From Prevotella disiens JCM 6334 = ATCC 29426 (lineage in GTDB: Bacteria > Bacteroidota > Bacteroidia > Bacteroidales > Bacteroidaceae): a stretch of 64,000 nt of DNA. The first letter of the stretch is position 1; each line of letters opens with the position of its first letter. The stretch spans positions 57,138-121,137 of the forward strand of contig NZ_BAIS01000002.1 in the NCBI RefSeq assembly GCF_000613345.1. Reading direction: 5' to 3'. The notes below the pieces were generated by a model. That model was given only the letters and a program-made list of their open reading frames with translations, was not told where the DNA came from and did not search any database. Below, one piece after another: positions 36,080-46,161 of this stretch. The position numbers and the translations under genes are program-made.

Positions 36080-39000
36080 ATGAATCATACAACAAGTCCA
36101 TTAACGGTTTACAGAGCATCAGCTGGGTCGGGTAAAACATTTACTTTGGCTGTGGAATATATTTCATTACTTGTCAAAGACCCTAATAATTATAGACAAA
36201 TCTTGGCGGTAACATTTACCAATAAGGCAACGCAAGAAATGAAAATGCGTATCCTTTCGCAACTATTTGGTATTGCCAAAGGGTTGAAATCATCGGACGC
36301 ATATTTGCAACAAGTTAAAAACAAGACTGGACTCAACGAAGCTACGATAAAAAGTAATGCAACCACGGCTTTAACGTTGCTGATTCATAAATACAACGAA
36401 TTTAGAATCCATACGATAGATGCTTTCTTCCAACAAATTTTACGCAATTTGGCACACGAATTGGGACTGACTGCCAACCTAAAAGTGGACTTAAATAACA
36501 AGGATATAGAAGGAAAAGCAGTAGACCAAATGATAGAAGAGTTGCAAGAGGGGCAACCTGTCATGAAATGGATAAGCACTTACATCGACCATAACATGGA
36601 AGACGACAAAGGTTGGAACGTCATCACAAAAATAAAAACCTTTGGGGAAAACATCTTTAAAGATTATTATAAAGCACACGAAAAACAACTTGCAGAGGTT
36701 TTAGGCAACGAAAAGGAATTCGATGCGTTCGAGAAAAGTTTGCGAGAGCGCAGAAAACAAATTCAGAAAGAATATAATAGCAAGGCTGAGGCTATCGTTT
36801 CAGTGATAGATAATGAAGGATTAGCTGATATGGTGGTAGCTAATCTATATAAATTTTTGGTTGCAAGAATGACAAAAGCGCTTGCTTTAGAAGAATACAA
36901 AGACTATATTCTAAATGCAATAAACGACCCTAAAATGTGGGTTCCAAAGACCAAACAAAAAAAAATGTAATTATTTAGAAGTTGTCTCTTCCAATGACTT
37001 ATCGCAAAAATTAAGCGAGTTAGTAGCATTCAACAAAGATAATTGGTGCGAATTTCAATCCACAAAGTTACTGTTGAAACACCTTCCTGAATTACGTTTG
37101 CTACACAAAATAGACGAAGCTGTTAACGATTTAAACAAAGAATACAACAGGTTCATGCTCAGCAATACGCAGTCCTTACTGAAAGAATTAATATCAGATA
37201 GCGATACGCCGTTTATATTTGAAAAAATAGGAGCGCAATTAAAACATATCATGATAGACGAATTTCAGGATACAAGCACCATACAATGGCAAAATTTCTT
37301 ATCATTATTGAATAACTGCATGGGGCAAATTGATTCCCATAACCTCATTGTAGGTGATATAAAACAGAGCATTTATAGGTGGCGTCAAGGCGATTGGAGC
37401 ATTCTTAACAATATAAAACAAGAGTTCCCCCACTACCAATTAGACTTACAAACATTGGATTATAATTATCGTTCTGAAAAGCGAATTATTGATTTCAACA
37501 ATGTTTTCATGAAAGCAATTGTAGAAAATACAATCCAAGAATTAAATAACGATGGGATTAACAAATCGGAAATTATAGGAAATGTTTACCAAGATGTTGC
37601 ACAAAAGACACCGAAGCAGAACGAATTAGGATATATTCGAGTACAATTATTCCCATCTGATGATAGTGAAACAGATATCTTAGAACAATTAATAAAAACA
37701 ATTCAAGACCTGTTTGACAAGGGTTATAATGGTAAAAATCAAAGTAAAATTGCTATTTTAATCCGTGAAAACAAACAGTTACAAAAGATTGTTGATACAC
37801 TTTATGCAGCTGATTTTGGCGAAGAAATTAATATTGTTTCTGACGAGGCTTTCCGTTTAGATGCTTCATTGGCTGTCAATATCATCATAAAAGCATTGCA
37901 TTTACTCACCCACCCCGAAGATGTTTTGGCACGAGGCGAACTTGTTAAACTCTACAATCAACAAGTTTTAAAGAAAGAAACAACCGATACCGAACTATTG
38001 GTTGCTACTCCTTTAGATTTAGAGGAAACAGAACCTGAAAAGCGACATAAACTTTCAATGGAGCACCAAATAGAAAAGCTAAACGAAGCGTTGCCACAAC
38101 AATATGTAAATCGGCGAGAACAACTCTTGGGCATGCTATTATTGACGCCGTAGATAGTATTTTCGAAATCTTTGAATTGACCAAATTGGAAGGACAGAAC
38201 TCGTATATTTGCACCTTATACGATATTTTGAACGACTTTTTACAAGATAATACGGCTGATATAGACGATTTTATCAAAGAATGGGACAACTCCCTGTCAT
38301 CAAAAACTATTCAAAGCGACGAAATAGAGGGTATTCGCATCATCACTATTCATAAGAGTAAAGGATTAGAGTTTGACAATGTGATTATTCCTTTCTGCGA
38401 TTGGACATTAGAAAATAGTAATACAATAATATGGTGTGAAACGGAAAACAAACCAGAACCATACAATAAGATTCCAATTCTGCCTATTAACTTTAGTAAA
38501 TCAACGTCAATAGGAACTATTTTTGAAGACAATTATAAAGAAGAGCATTTGCAAAATACTATTGATAACTTGAATTTATTGTACGTTGCTGTAACGCGTG
38601 CTGCTAAAAACTTATTCATTACAGGTAAAAGAATGAGTAAAAGCAAAGTGCAAAATAAAAGAAATGCCACTACATCGTCCAATCGTTCTGAAGCAATTGA
38701 AAATGTTTTAGAACAAATTTCAAACGAGTTGGAAGGTAGCAACTTGGATTTACCCGACAAGTTCGATGAACCTATTTGCTTTGAATATGGTGCATTAGAC
38801 CATGCTACTACCGAAAAGAAAGCAGAAGAGGTAGATAATCCTTTCCTTATAAGACCTAAAAAGCATGTTGTAAACATCAAAACTTATCCGCAAAAGGTTA
38901 GTTTCAGACAAAGTAACAAGAGTAAAGACTTTGTAAATGGAGAAGATATTGACCCAACAGATGCTGCTCGTTACATTAAAAATGGCAATATCTTACATCA

Positions 39001-39418
39001 AATTTTCTCTACAATCTATACTCAAAAGGACATTCCTTCCAAACTTAACGAGTTGGAACAAGAAGGAATTATCTACAACGATGAAATCACAACCACCCAG
39101 TTGCGTGAGAAAATTGATGCTGCATTAAAGAATAAAACCGTACAAGATTGGTTTTCAGACAAATGGAAATTATTTAATGAATGTACCATTTTGCAATATG
39201 ACAGCGAACTTGACGAAGTGAGAGAACATCGCCCTGACCGTGTGATGACCAACGACAACGAAACCATTGTTGTTGATTTTAAGACAGGAATAGTGCGCAA
39301 AGAACATAAAATGCAAGTTGAACGTTACATGAACCTATTGAAACAAATGGGACACGAAAACGTTTCGGGCTATTTATGGTATATCATGCAAGATAAAATT
39401 GTCGAAGTAACGCTTTAA
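36080..39418 (+). CDS. addA: AddA-like helicase-nuclease (UvrD-type helicase with PD-(D/E)XK), two frame breaks
   Basis: Subunit of an AddAB-type ATP-dependent exonuclease-helicase for double-strand break repair. Walker A ASAGSGKTFTLA (residues 10-21), helicase motifs HIMIDEFQDTSTIQW and GDIKQSIYRWRQGDW, GIRIITIHKSKGLEFDNVII, LLYVAVTRA, and the C-terminal nuclease VVDFKTG are all present. The frame breaks twice: an A9 run at 36957-36965 that would read through as A8 (KTKQKKCNYLEVV), and a missing base near 38136 (GCT to GCCT reads LGMPIIDAVDSIFEIF). Corrected length is about 1112 residues, normal for the family. addB-like follows 11 nt later. Confidence 0.85.
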
Positions 39419-39429
39419 AGAACACTCCA

Positions 39430-42314
39430 ATGAATGAAAATATGAAAACATTTTTAGCTGAAGTAGCACAGGATTTAATCAAAAAATATGGCAACAATCT
39501 ATCTAAAATAGCCGTTGTCTTTCCTAACAAACGTGCCTCTTTGTTCTTAAACGAAGAGTTGGCAAAACGTTCTGATGGTCCTATTTGGAGTCCTTCTTAT
39601 ATCACTATCTCCGAACTTTTCCGACAACAATCTGCACTAACCATTGCCGACCCTATCAAAAGTCTTTGCGTTCTTTATAAAACTTACATTGAGAAGACTG
39701 GCAAAAGCGAAACATTAGACGAATTTTATAGTTGGGGACAACTCTTATTAGCCGACTTTGACGATATAGACAAGAATATGGCTGATGCGAAAATGATATT
39801 TCGCAACTTGAAAGACTTACACGAATTAGATACGATAGATTATCTTTCTGAAGAACAAAAGACCGAATTAAGCCGTTTTTTTGCCAACTTTTCGGGCGAC
39901 ACAACCGTATTGAAAGAACGTTTTTTAAATCTTTGGAGCAAACTATACGATATATATTGCGACTTTAAAGCTAAACTAAAAGCTGAAGAATTAGCCTACG
40001 AAGGTATGCTTTATCGTGATGTTGTAGAAAAGAAAAACTACCCAACACAATACGAAACCTATATTTTTATTGGTTTCAATGTACTTCAAACGGTCGAACA
40101 AAAACTCTTTTCAGCTTTAAAGAAAGAGGGCAAAGCACGCTTCTATTGGGACTTCGACCATTATTATCTTAAAGCAACCAACGAAGCTGGCGTCTATATT
40201 AATAAATGGTTTGACAAGTTTCCAAACGAATTTGACAACAATAGCGACTTTTATAACCATTTCGAGGACGAGAAAGAAGTGCACTATGTATCAGCACCAA
40301 CCGAGAATTTACAAGCTCGTTACATCTCGGAATGGTTGTTAGAGAAAGAACGTTACAAAGCAGGAAAGCGCACTGCGTGGTGATGTGCAACGAATCGCTC
40401 CTCCAAACTGTTATCCATTGTGTTCCAACGGAGGTTGATTTAATCAATGTTACAACGGGTTATCCACTTTCACAAACCCCTATTAGCTCTATGGTTTGGC
40501 AATTGATAGCCCTCCAAACAGAGGGATATTCTGCTAGCGAAGATGCTTTCCGTTTAAAATTTATTACTCATGTGTTACGCCACCCTTACGGAAAATATCT
40601 CATTGCCGATGCTTCTGAAAAGCTTACCACGCTAAGGCTGAACAAACAATTCTATATCAAGGGGCAAGACATTGGCTTTATTCATGTAAACCATGACAAC
40701 CAACACATCATAGAGTTTGTTGATTGGCTTTCAGAAATGGTGAAAAACATTGCAATTGGCGGCAAAGAAAACGACGACCAACTGTTTCAAGAGTCTACTT
40801 TCCGTATGTACACGCTTTTAAACAAGCTCTCTGAACTAATGAAAAGTGGTGATTTAATAGCCGATTATGCCATTCTTCGCCGCCTATTAAGCCAACTTAT
40901 TTCTTCAACAAGCATTCCTTTCCATGGAGAGCCTGCTCACGGTGTGCAAATTATGGGTGTTTTGGAAACAAGAAACTTGGATTTCGACAATGTTTTATTG
41001 CTTTCTTGCAACGAAGGGAATATGCCTAAAGGCGTAAACGATAACTCTTTCATTCCGCATATCATCAGAAAAGCATACGGACTGACTACGATAGACAATA
41101 AGGTTGCGATATTCAGTTATTATTTCCACCGAATTTTACAACGTGCAAAACATGTTACCCTGCTTTATAACAATTCTACACAAGGCACTAAGACTGCTGA
41201 AATGAGCCGTTTCATGTTGCAGCTAATGGTAGAAAGCAATTTGAATATCAAGCAAATAGCATTGCAAGCTGGGCAAGAACCGATGAATTTAACAACATCA
41301 ATTCTTCAAAAAGATGAGGTGGTAATGGCTAAGTTAAACCATATTTCATATTTCTCCCCAACTGCCATAAATACTTACCGACGATGCGAACTCATGTTCT
41401 ACTATAAATATTTGGCACAACTCAAAGAACCTGATAACAACGAGGAGGACGATATTGACAATCGTATTTTCGGAAACATCTTCCACCTTGCAGCAGAACT
41501 TATCTATGAACGCTTATTGCCTCGTGAAGTCATTACAAAAGAGGACATTGAAAAGGTTTTAAAGAGTGGAAAATCGGTTCAATCGCCTACTATGGGTAAC
41601 ACAAATATTACAATAGACGATGTGATTGCCGAAGCTTTTGCACGCGAATTATTCCTACAAAACAATGGAATGAAGCGACTTCCCAAACTCAATGGCTTGC
41701 AAATTATTAAGCAACAAGTTATCAAAAAGTTACTCCTTCAGATGCTTGAATTAGATAAACGCACCGCCCCCATGCGTGTTATCAAACACGAATTTGACAT
41801 TCACAAAACACTTTCGTTGGACATCAATGGCACGAAGAAAGAAATAAAGGTCGGAGGTAGAGTCGATAGATTGGACGAAGTAAATTTAGGAACAGGCAGA
41901 GAGCAACTCCGTGTGGTAGACTATAAAACTGGTAATAAGGTAGCAGCAGGCTTAAAAGATGTTGAAGCAATTTTCAATCCAAGTAATATTGCTAAAAACA
42001 AAAGCGATTACACCTTTCAAGCTCTTTTATATAGCCTCATAGAACAAACCGAAGATGCAGAAAATAACCCACAACACAAGCAAGTTAGTCCTGCGCTACT
42101 CTTCATTCAACATGCCAAAAGTGAAGATTATTCTCCAATATTAAAGTTAGGAAACGAGGATATTTTAGACTCGCTAACCTACGCAGAAGAGTTTGAAACC
42201 CTCCTTAAAAAGGAATTGGAGGGATTGTTTACCAAAGAAACATTCGAGCCAACAACGATAAAAGATATATGTAAACAATGTCCTTATCAGCAGATTTGCG
42301 GCATTAATCTTTAA
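39430..42314 (+). CDS. addB: AddB-like nuclease subunit (PD-(D/E)XK), frame break near 40376
   Basis: Partner of the upstream AddA-like protein. N-terminal inactive-helicase region (VVFPNKRASLFLNEEL), mid-region VMGVLETRNLDFDNVLLLSC-like block, and a C-terminal nuclease with GGRVDRLDEVN and VVDYKTGNK. Four cysteines (RRCE and the terminal CKQCPYQQIC) match the iron-sulphur staple of AddB nucleases. The frame stops at 40383; adding one C (GCG to GCCG at 40375-40377) reads KRTAVVMCNESLLQ and restores about 961 residues. The gene ends 11 nt before the convergent pcrA stop; the two sequences abut with no terminator. Confidence 0.85.
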
Positions 42315-44828
42315 CGATTTTATATTTAGCAAACTTCAAAAGCAGTTGTTTCGTTCCTGCATTACGGAAAGTTACAGTTGCTTTTGTGTTTTCTCCCACG
42401 CCTTCTATACCCATTACTTCTCCTATTCCAAATCGCTGATGTTCAATAATATTGCCTACTTTCAACTCTCCAACGGCAGCATTGCTTACATTTGCACTTA
42501 GAGTTGGTTCGCTATATTGACGACCACCATTGGCAATTGCAGCCGACAACTTCTTAAAGTTTCCGCCTTCACTCATCAATCGCTGCTTGGTACGTGCTGA
42601 TAATGGGTCAATTGCACGCTCAGGGGCTTTTCGTTCCGTAATTTTTGGCTTTGGGTCGGCACGAAATTGACTCGCCACAGGGTTAGCATTTTGCCAACGA
42701 CCACCTTTTTGGAAGTTACCACTCTCCCACTCTCTACTCCCAGTGTAAGGCTTATTGGGTTCGTAATCTCGGAAATTGTCTGACGAAGCAGGTCTATCCC
42801 ATGGCATTCTGCCTGTTCCACCACTATTAAGACTCATTTCCTCGTCAGCAGCAATGTATTTAGGGTCTATATCGGCTATGAATCGACTCGGATTGTTAAA
42901 TTGCATGGAACCATAACGGTATCTATTCTTAGCATTTGTCAAGATACAGAACTGTTCAGCACGGGTCATTGCCACATAAAGCAAACGGCGTTCTTCTTCT
43001 AACTCTCGCAAAGAAGTAGCAGACATTTGGTTTGGAAAAACATTCTCTTCCAATCCCACGATGAAAACAACTGGAAATTCCAAACCTTTCGCCGCATGAA
43101 TGGTCATAAGCGTTACTTTCGGCTTGTCTTCTGTTGCTTTATCCAAATCAGAGTAGAGCGAAACCTCTTGCAAAAAGTCGGTTAAGAAGGTTTCTTCTTC
43201 ACGTCCTTCCTCTCGATTTCCTTCTACAAATGCTTGCAAGCTTCCCAGAAATTCATCTAAATTCTCTCGCCTTGCAACATCTTCCGCCTCTATTCCCCGA
43301 TTCAATTCTGCCATCATTCCACTTTCTTTGATGATTTCAGAACCCAGTGTATAGGCATCGGTCGTAGCCAATTGCTTGATAAAATTGGTGATAATATCTG
43401 TAAAGCCATTGATTTTTGCAAGCGTTCCCTTATTCACAGCTAAATTGTATTTTAAAGGGTCGCTCACAATTTCCCATAAACTCACTTGATGTTCATCGGC
43501 ACAATCTAATATTTTCTGAATGGTCGTATTGCCAATGCCACGAGCAGGATAATTTACAATACGCTTAAAAGCCTCTTCATCGTTTGGATTGGCTACCATA
43601 CGGAAGTAAGCTATAATATCTTTGATTTCTTTGCGTTGGTAGAAAGCTGTTCCACCAAATATTTGGTAAGGAATGTTGTTCTTACGCAACTCGTCTTCAA
43701 AGCTACGACTTTGTGCATTAGTTCTATATAGAATAGCAAATGCGTCATATTCGAACGATTGTCTGCGCTTTAGTTGATTGATTTCTTTCACTACCACCAT
43801 AGCTTCTTCACGGTCGCTGTAACAGGCTTGTAGCTTATCTTTGCGCCTTCACTTTCTTTCGAATAAACATCTTTAGGAATTTGACGTGAATTGTGTTTCA
43901 TGAGCGAATTGGCAGCCTCAACTATCTTTTGTGTAGACCGATAATTGCGTTCCAACTTAAAGACTTTCACATCGTTAAAGCGATTTTGAAAATCTAAGAT
44001 ATTATCAATATTAGCTCCACGGAACGAATAAATGCTTTGATAGTCGTCGCCTACCACACAAATGCGTTGGTGTTGTTGGGCTAATAACTGAACAATAGCC
44101 GTTTGCACAATATTGGTATCTTGATACTCGTCTACTAAAATGTACTGAAAACGTTCAGCATACTTCTTACAAATGTCCTCATGTTCCTGAAAAAGACGAT
44201 AAGTATTGACCAATAAATCATCGAAATCCATTGCATTTGACTGTCGGCAATGAGCTTGATAGGTGGTATAAATCTGCGAAACTGCTGGCATTTGTGCCGC
44301 TCTATCACGTTCTTTTGCTGCTTGGTCATTGCTATAAGCATCAGCGGTTATCAAATGATTCTTTGCCATAGAGATAAGTCCATGCACACTCGATACTTTG
44401 TATTTCTTATCATCTAACCCTAAAGACTTTACAATGGTTTTTATCAATGAACGCGAATCCGATTCATCGTAAATTGTAAAATTGCGTTCATAGCCTAATT
44501 TATCGGCTTCGGCACGCAAAATACGAGAAAAAACAGAGTGGAAAGTACCCATATAAAGTTGCTTGGCATCGTCATGGCTCACCAACTGACCAATGCGTGA
44601 TTGCATTTCTTTAGCAGCTTTATTGGTAAATGTCAGTGCAAGAATCCGATAAGGGAGTACCCCACACATCATTAAGTAAGCTATTTTATAGGTCAAGACA
44701 CGCGTTTTGCCCGAACCTGCCCCTGCTACCACCAACGATGCACCTTGGCAATATTCTACCGCAGCACGCTGATTTTCATTCAATCCTGAAAGCAATTCTT
44801 TTATCTTTTCTTCTGTATTATCTTGCAT
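42304..44828 (-). CDS. pcrA: UvrD/PcrA-type ATP-dependent DNA helicase, frame break near 43816
   Basis: Superfamily 1A 3'-5' helicase of repair and replication. Motifs in order: GAGSGKTRVLTYKIAYLM (Walker A), LALTFTNKAAKEMQSRIG, ILVDEYQDTNIVQ, VVGDDYQSIYSFRGANI, RNYRST, then VTLMTIHAAKGLEFPVVF and LLYVAMTRA. The frame stops at 43791 and resumes one frame back. Restoring one C (minus-strand GCG to GCCG) reads KPVTADREEAMVVVKE and gives about 841 residues, a normal size. A Pro/Arg-rich linker and a C-terminal Tudor-like segment (VGNIIEHQRFGIGEVMGIEG) end the protein. It overlaps the addB end by 11 nt. Confidence 0.92.
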
Positions 44829-44869
44829 TATAATGTACCTTCTTTATTCTTATTGGGCTAATCTGCACT

Positions 44870-44899
44870 CCCTCTCCCAACGGAGAGGGTTGGGGTGAG
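44870..44899. repeat. REP-like palindrome between mtgA and pcrA
   Basis: CCCTCTCC, CAAC, GGAGAGGG forms an 8-bp GC-rich stem at 44870-44889, followed by TTGGGGTGAG. The GC-rich CCCTCTCC...GGAGAGGGTTGGGGTGAGG layout resembles widespread bacterial REP elements. It could also serve as a terminator for mtgA. Confidence 0.55.
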
Positions 44900-44902
44900 G
44901 CT

Positions 44903-45586
44903 TTAATATTTAAACGCTGGTATATTCTTCATTTGTCGTTCAATCTGCTTCAATCGCTTGCGCATATAGGGCCCAGGCGATTTCGATGAGAAACGGCGTG
45001 GATTAGGCAAAGTTGCAGCTATCAAAGCACAATCGGAACGAGTAAGGTTCTTTGCATCAATACCAAAATTTTGTTCGGCACATGCCTGTACGCCATAAAT
45101 GCCATCGCCCATTTCTATGGAATTTAAATAAACTTCCATGATACGTTCCTTACTCCACAGTGTTTCAATAAGGAAAGTGAAATAAACCTCCAATCCTTTT
45201 CGCACCCATGAACGTCCTTGCCACAAGAAAACATTCTTGGCTGTTTGCTGCGAAATAGTAGAGCCACCACGTATTTTCTTCTCCCCACTCATATTGTCTT
45301 TTGCGGCTTGTGCAATGGCATCATAATCGAAACCATGATGAGAAAGAAAACGCTGGTCTTCGCTCGCTATCACTGCTACAGGCATAGATTTTGGCATCTC
45401 GTCTAACGAAATCCAATCATGATACAACTTAATATCCTCACCATTAGCTATTTGCTCGAAACAACGAGAAAACATTAAAGGCGTGAAATATACGGGTATG
45501 AAGCGATAAGCAACAACTCCCAAAATAGTGGAAACAAACAACAAAGCTATTATCCACCGAAAAAACTTTACTATCTTCTTGAACAT
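44903..45586 (-). CDS. mtgA: Monofunctional peptidoglycan transglycosylase (GT51)
   Basis: Polymerises lipid II glycan strands at the inner membrane. One N-terminal membrane helix (IIALLFVSTILGVVAYRFI) is followed by the GT51 domain with SEDQRFLSHHGFD (catalytic Glu), RGGSTISQQTAKN and KERIMEVYLNSIEMG. The frame is open from 45637, but the promoter box at 45595-45602 lies inside that extension, so the start is placed at 45586 (MFKKIVKFF), giving about 227 residues, the usual MtgA size. Confidence 0.9.
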   Translation of the reverse strand: MFKKIVKFFRWIIALLFVSTILGVVAYRFIPVYFTPLMFSRCFEQIANGEDIKLYHDWISLDEMPKSMPVAVIASEDQRFLSHHGFDYDAIAQAAKDNMSGEKKIRGGSTISQQTAKNVFLWQGRSWVRKGLEVYFTFLIETLWSKERIMEVYLNSIEMGDGIYGVQACAEQNFGIDAKNLTRSDCALIAATLPNPRRFSSKSPGPYMRKRLKQIERQMKNIPAFKY

Positions 45587-45594
45587 ATCAACGG

Positions 45595-45626
45595 CAAAGT
45601 TACAAAAAAGTTGGTGGACAAACAAA
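45595..45626 (-). promoter_or_regulatory. Promoter of mtgA, nearly leaderless
   Basis: Minus strand TTTG (45626-45623), 20-nt spacer, TAACTTTG (45602-45595). The ATG at 45586 begins 8 nt after the box. The promoter decides the start codon by excluding the upstream in-frame ATG. Confidence 0.7.
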
Positions 45627-45648
45627 AGGAAAGGCAAAATTAAAAGAA

Positions 45649-45720
45649 CGATTTCGTTAAGCCAGACGAAGCATGCAAATGAGCAACGCGAAATTTGTAC
45701 ATGCTCGTGGCGAGAAATCG
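45649..45720. repeat. Imperfect 72-bp palindromic element
   Basis: CGATTT at the left end and AAATCG at the right end frame a GC-richer segment with internal inverted pieces (GCATGC, GAGCA...TGCTC, GCC...GGC). It contains no gene and looks like a small mobile or structural repeat. The flanks (45627-45648 and 45721-45790) show nothing recognisable. Confidence 0.45.
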
Positions 45721-45794
45721 CACTTTAAAAAAGAACTGAATAAAAATCATACAAGAAAACTTAGATAAACACCGCCGCCCTTTTGAAAATTAAA

Positions 45795-45853
45795 CCATAG
45801 GTTTTGCCATTCAAAACAGCCTATTTTGAAACACAAAAGAGCCTATATTGATA
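45795..45853. repeat. Two 22-bp repeat units (AGCCTATTTTGAAACACAAA type)
   Basis: GCCTAT recurs at 45819 and 45841, the same 22-nt period as at 15455-15520, next to a degenerate AAACCATAGGTTTTG/CAAAACAGCCTATTTT palindrome. Confidence 0.7.
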
Positions 45854-45887
45854 AATATTAGAAGAAAGATAAAAGTTATTTGGATAT

Positions 45888-45918
45888 AAAAATGCCCTAC
45901 GCTTCGCAGCGACGGGCA
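45888..45918 (-). terminator. Terminator of the small-RNA candidate
   Basis: Minus strand TGCCC-gt-CGCT, GCGA loop, AGCG-ta-GGGCA followed by TTTTTATAT. GC-rich stem in an AT-rich region, clearly directional. Confidence 0.85.
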
Positions 45919-45973
45919 CTCAACCTCAATAGGTATTAGTCATTTAAGGTAAAAAGATTGTATTCAGGATAAC
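45888..45973 (-). ncRNA. Small RNA candidate of about 85 nt
   Basis: A consensus promoter (45979-46010) and a strong terminator (45888-45918) define an 85-nt transcript with no protein gene. The transcript has two hairpins: ACCTTAA with TTGAGGT (minus strand, 45950-45923, 14-nt loop) and the terminator stem. A mini-frame of 5 codons (45943-45926, MTNTY) lies in the loop of the first hairpin; I see no ribosome-binding signal for it. It is divergent from glnS, whose promoter is about 120 nt away. Not recognised as any known RNA family. Confidence 0.65.
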
Positions 45974-45978
45974 GAGTG

Positions 45979-46010
45979 CAAAGATAAATTATTTTTTAAT
46001 TACTGGCAAA
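45979..46010 (-). promoter_or_regulatory. Promoter of the small-RNA candidate
   Basis: Minus strand TTTG (46010-46007), 20-nt spacer, TATCTTTG (45986-45979), full consensus match. Confidence 0.75.
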
Positions 46011-46133
46011 TTTTTGCTTAATTATTTTCAAAAAATATTCGTTTTTTATTATTTATTGAAGAAAAAATATTGTATTACGCTTGCTTTAAACGTTATTATA
46101 AAGCAAATGAGCAGATAAGAAAAAAAAAATAGT

Positions 46134-46141
46134 TATCTTTG
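46134..46141 (+). promoter_or_regulatory. -7 box of glnS
   Basis: TATCTTTG lies 20 nt before the glnS ATG; the upstream side is a long A run without TTTG. Confidence 0.6.
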
Positions 46142-46161
46142 CACAAGAAAAATTTTAGCTT

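Noticed and set aside
45926..45943. Leader peptide MTNTY as the basis of an attenuator
   Set aside because: The transcript terminates without a downstream minus-strand gene to control (mtgA has its own promoter 300 bp away), so attenuation has no target.
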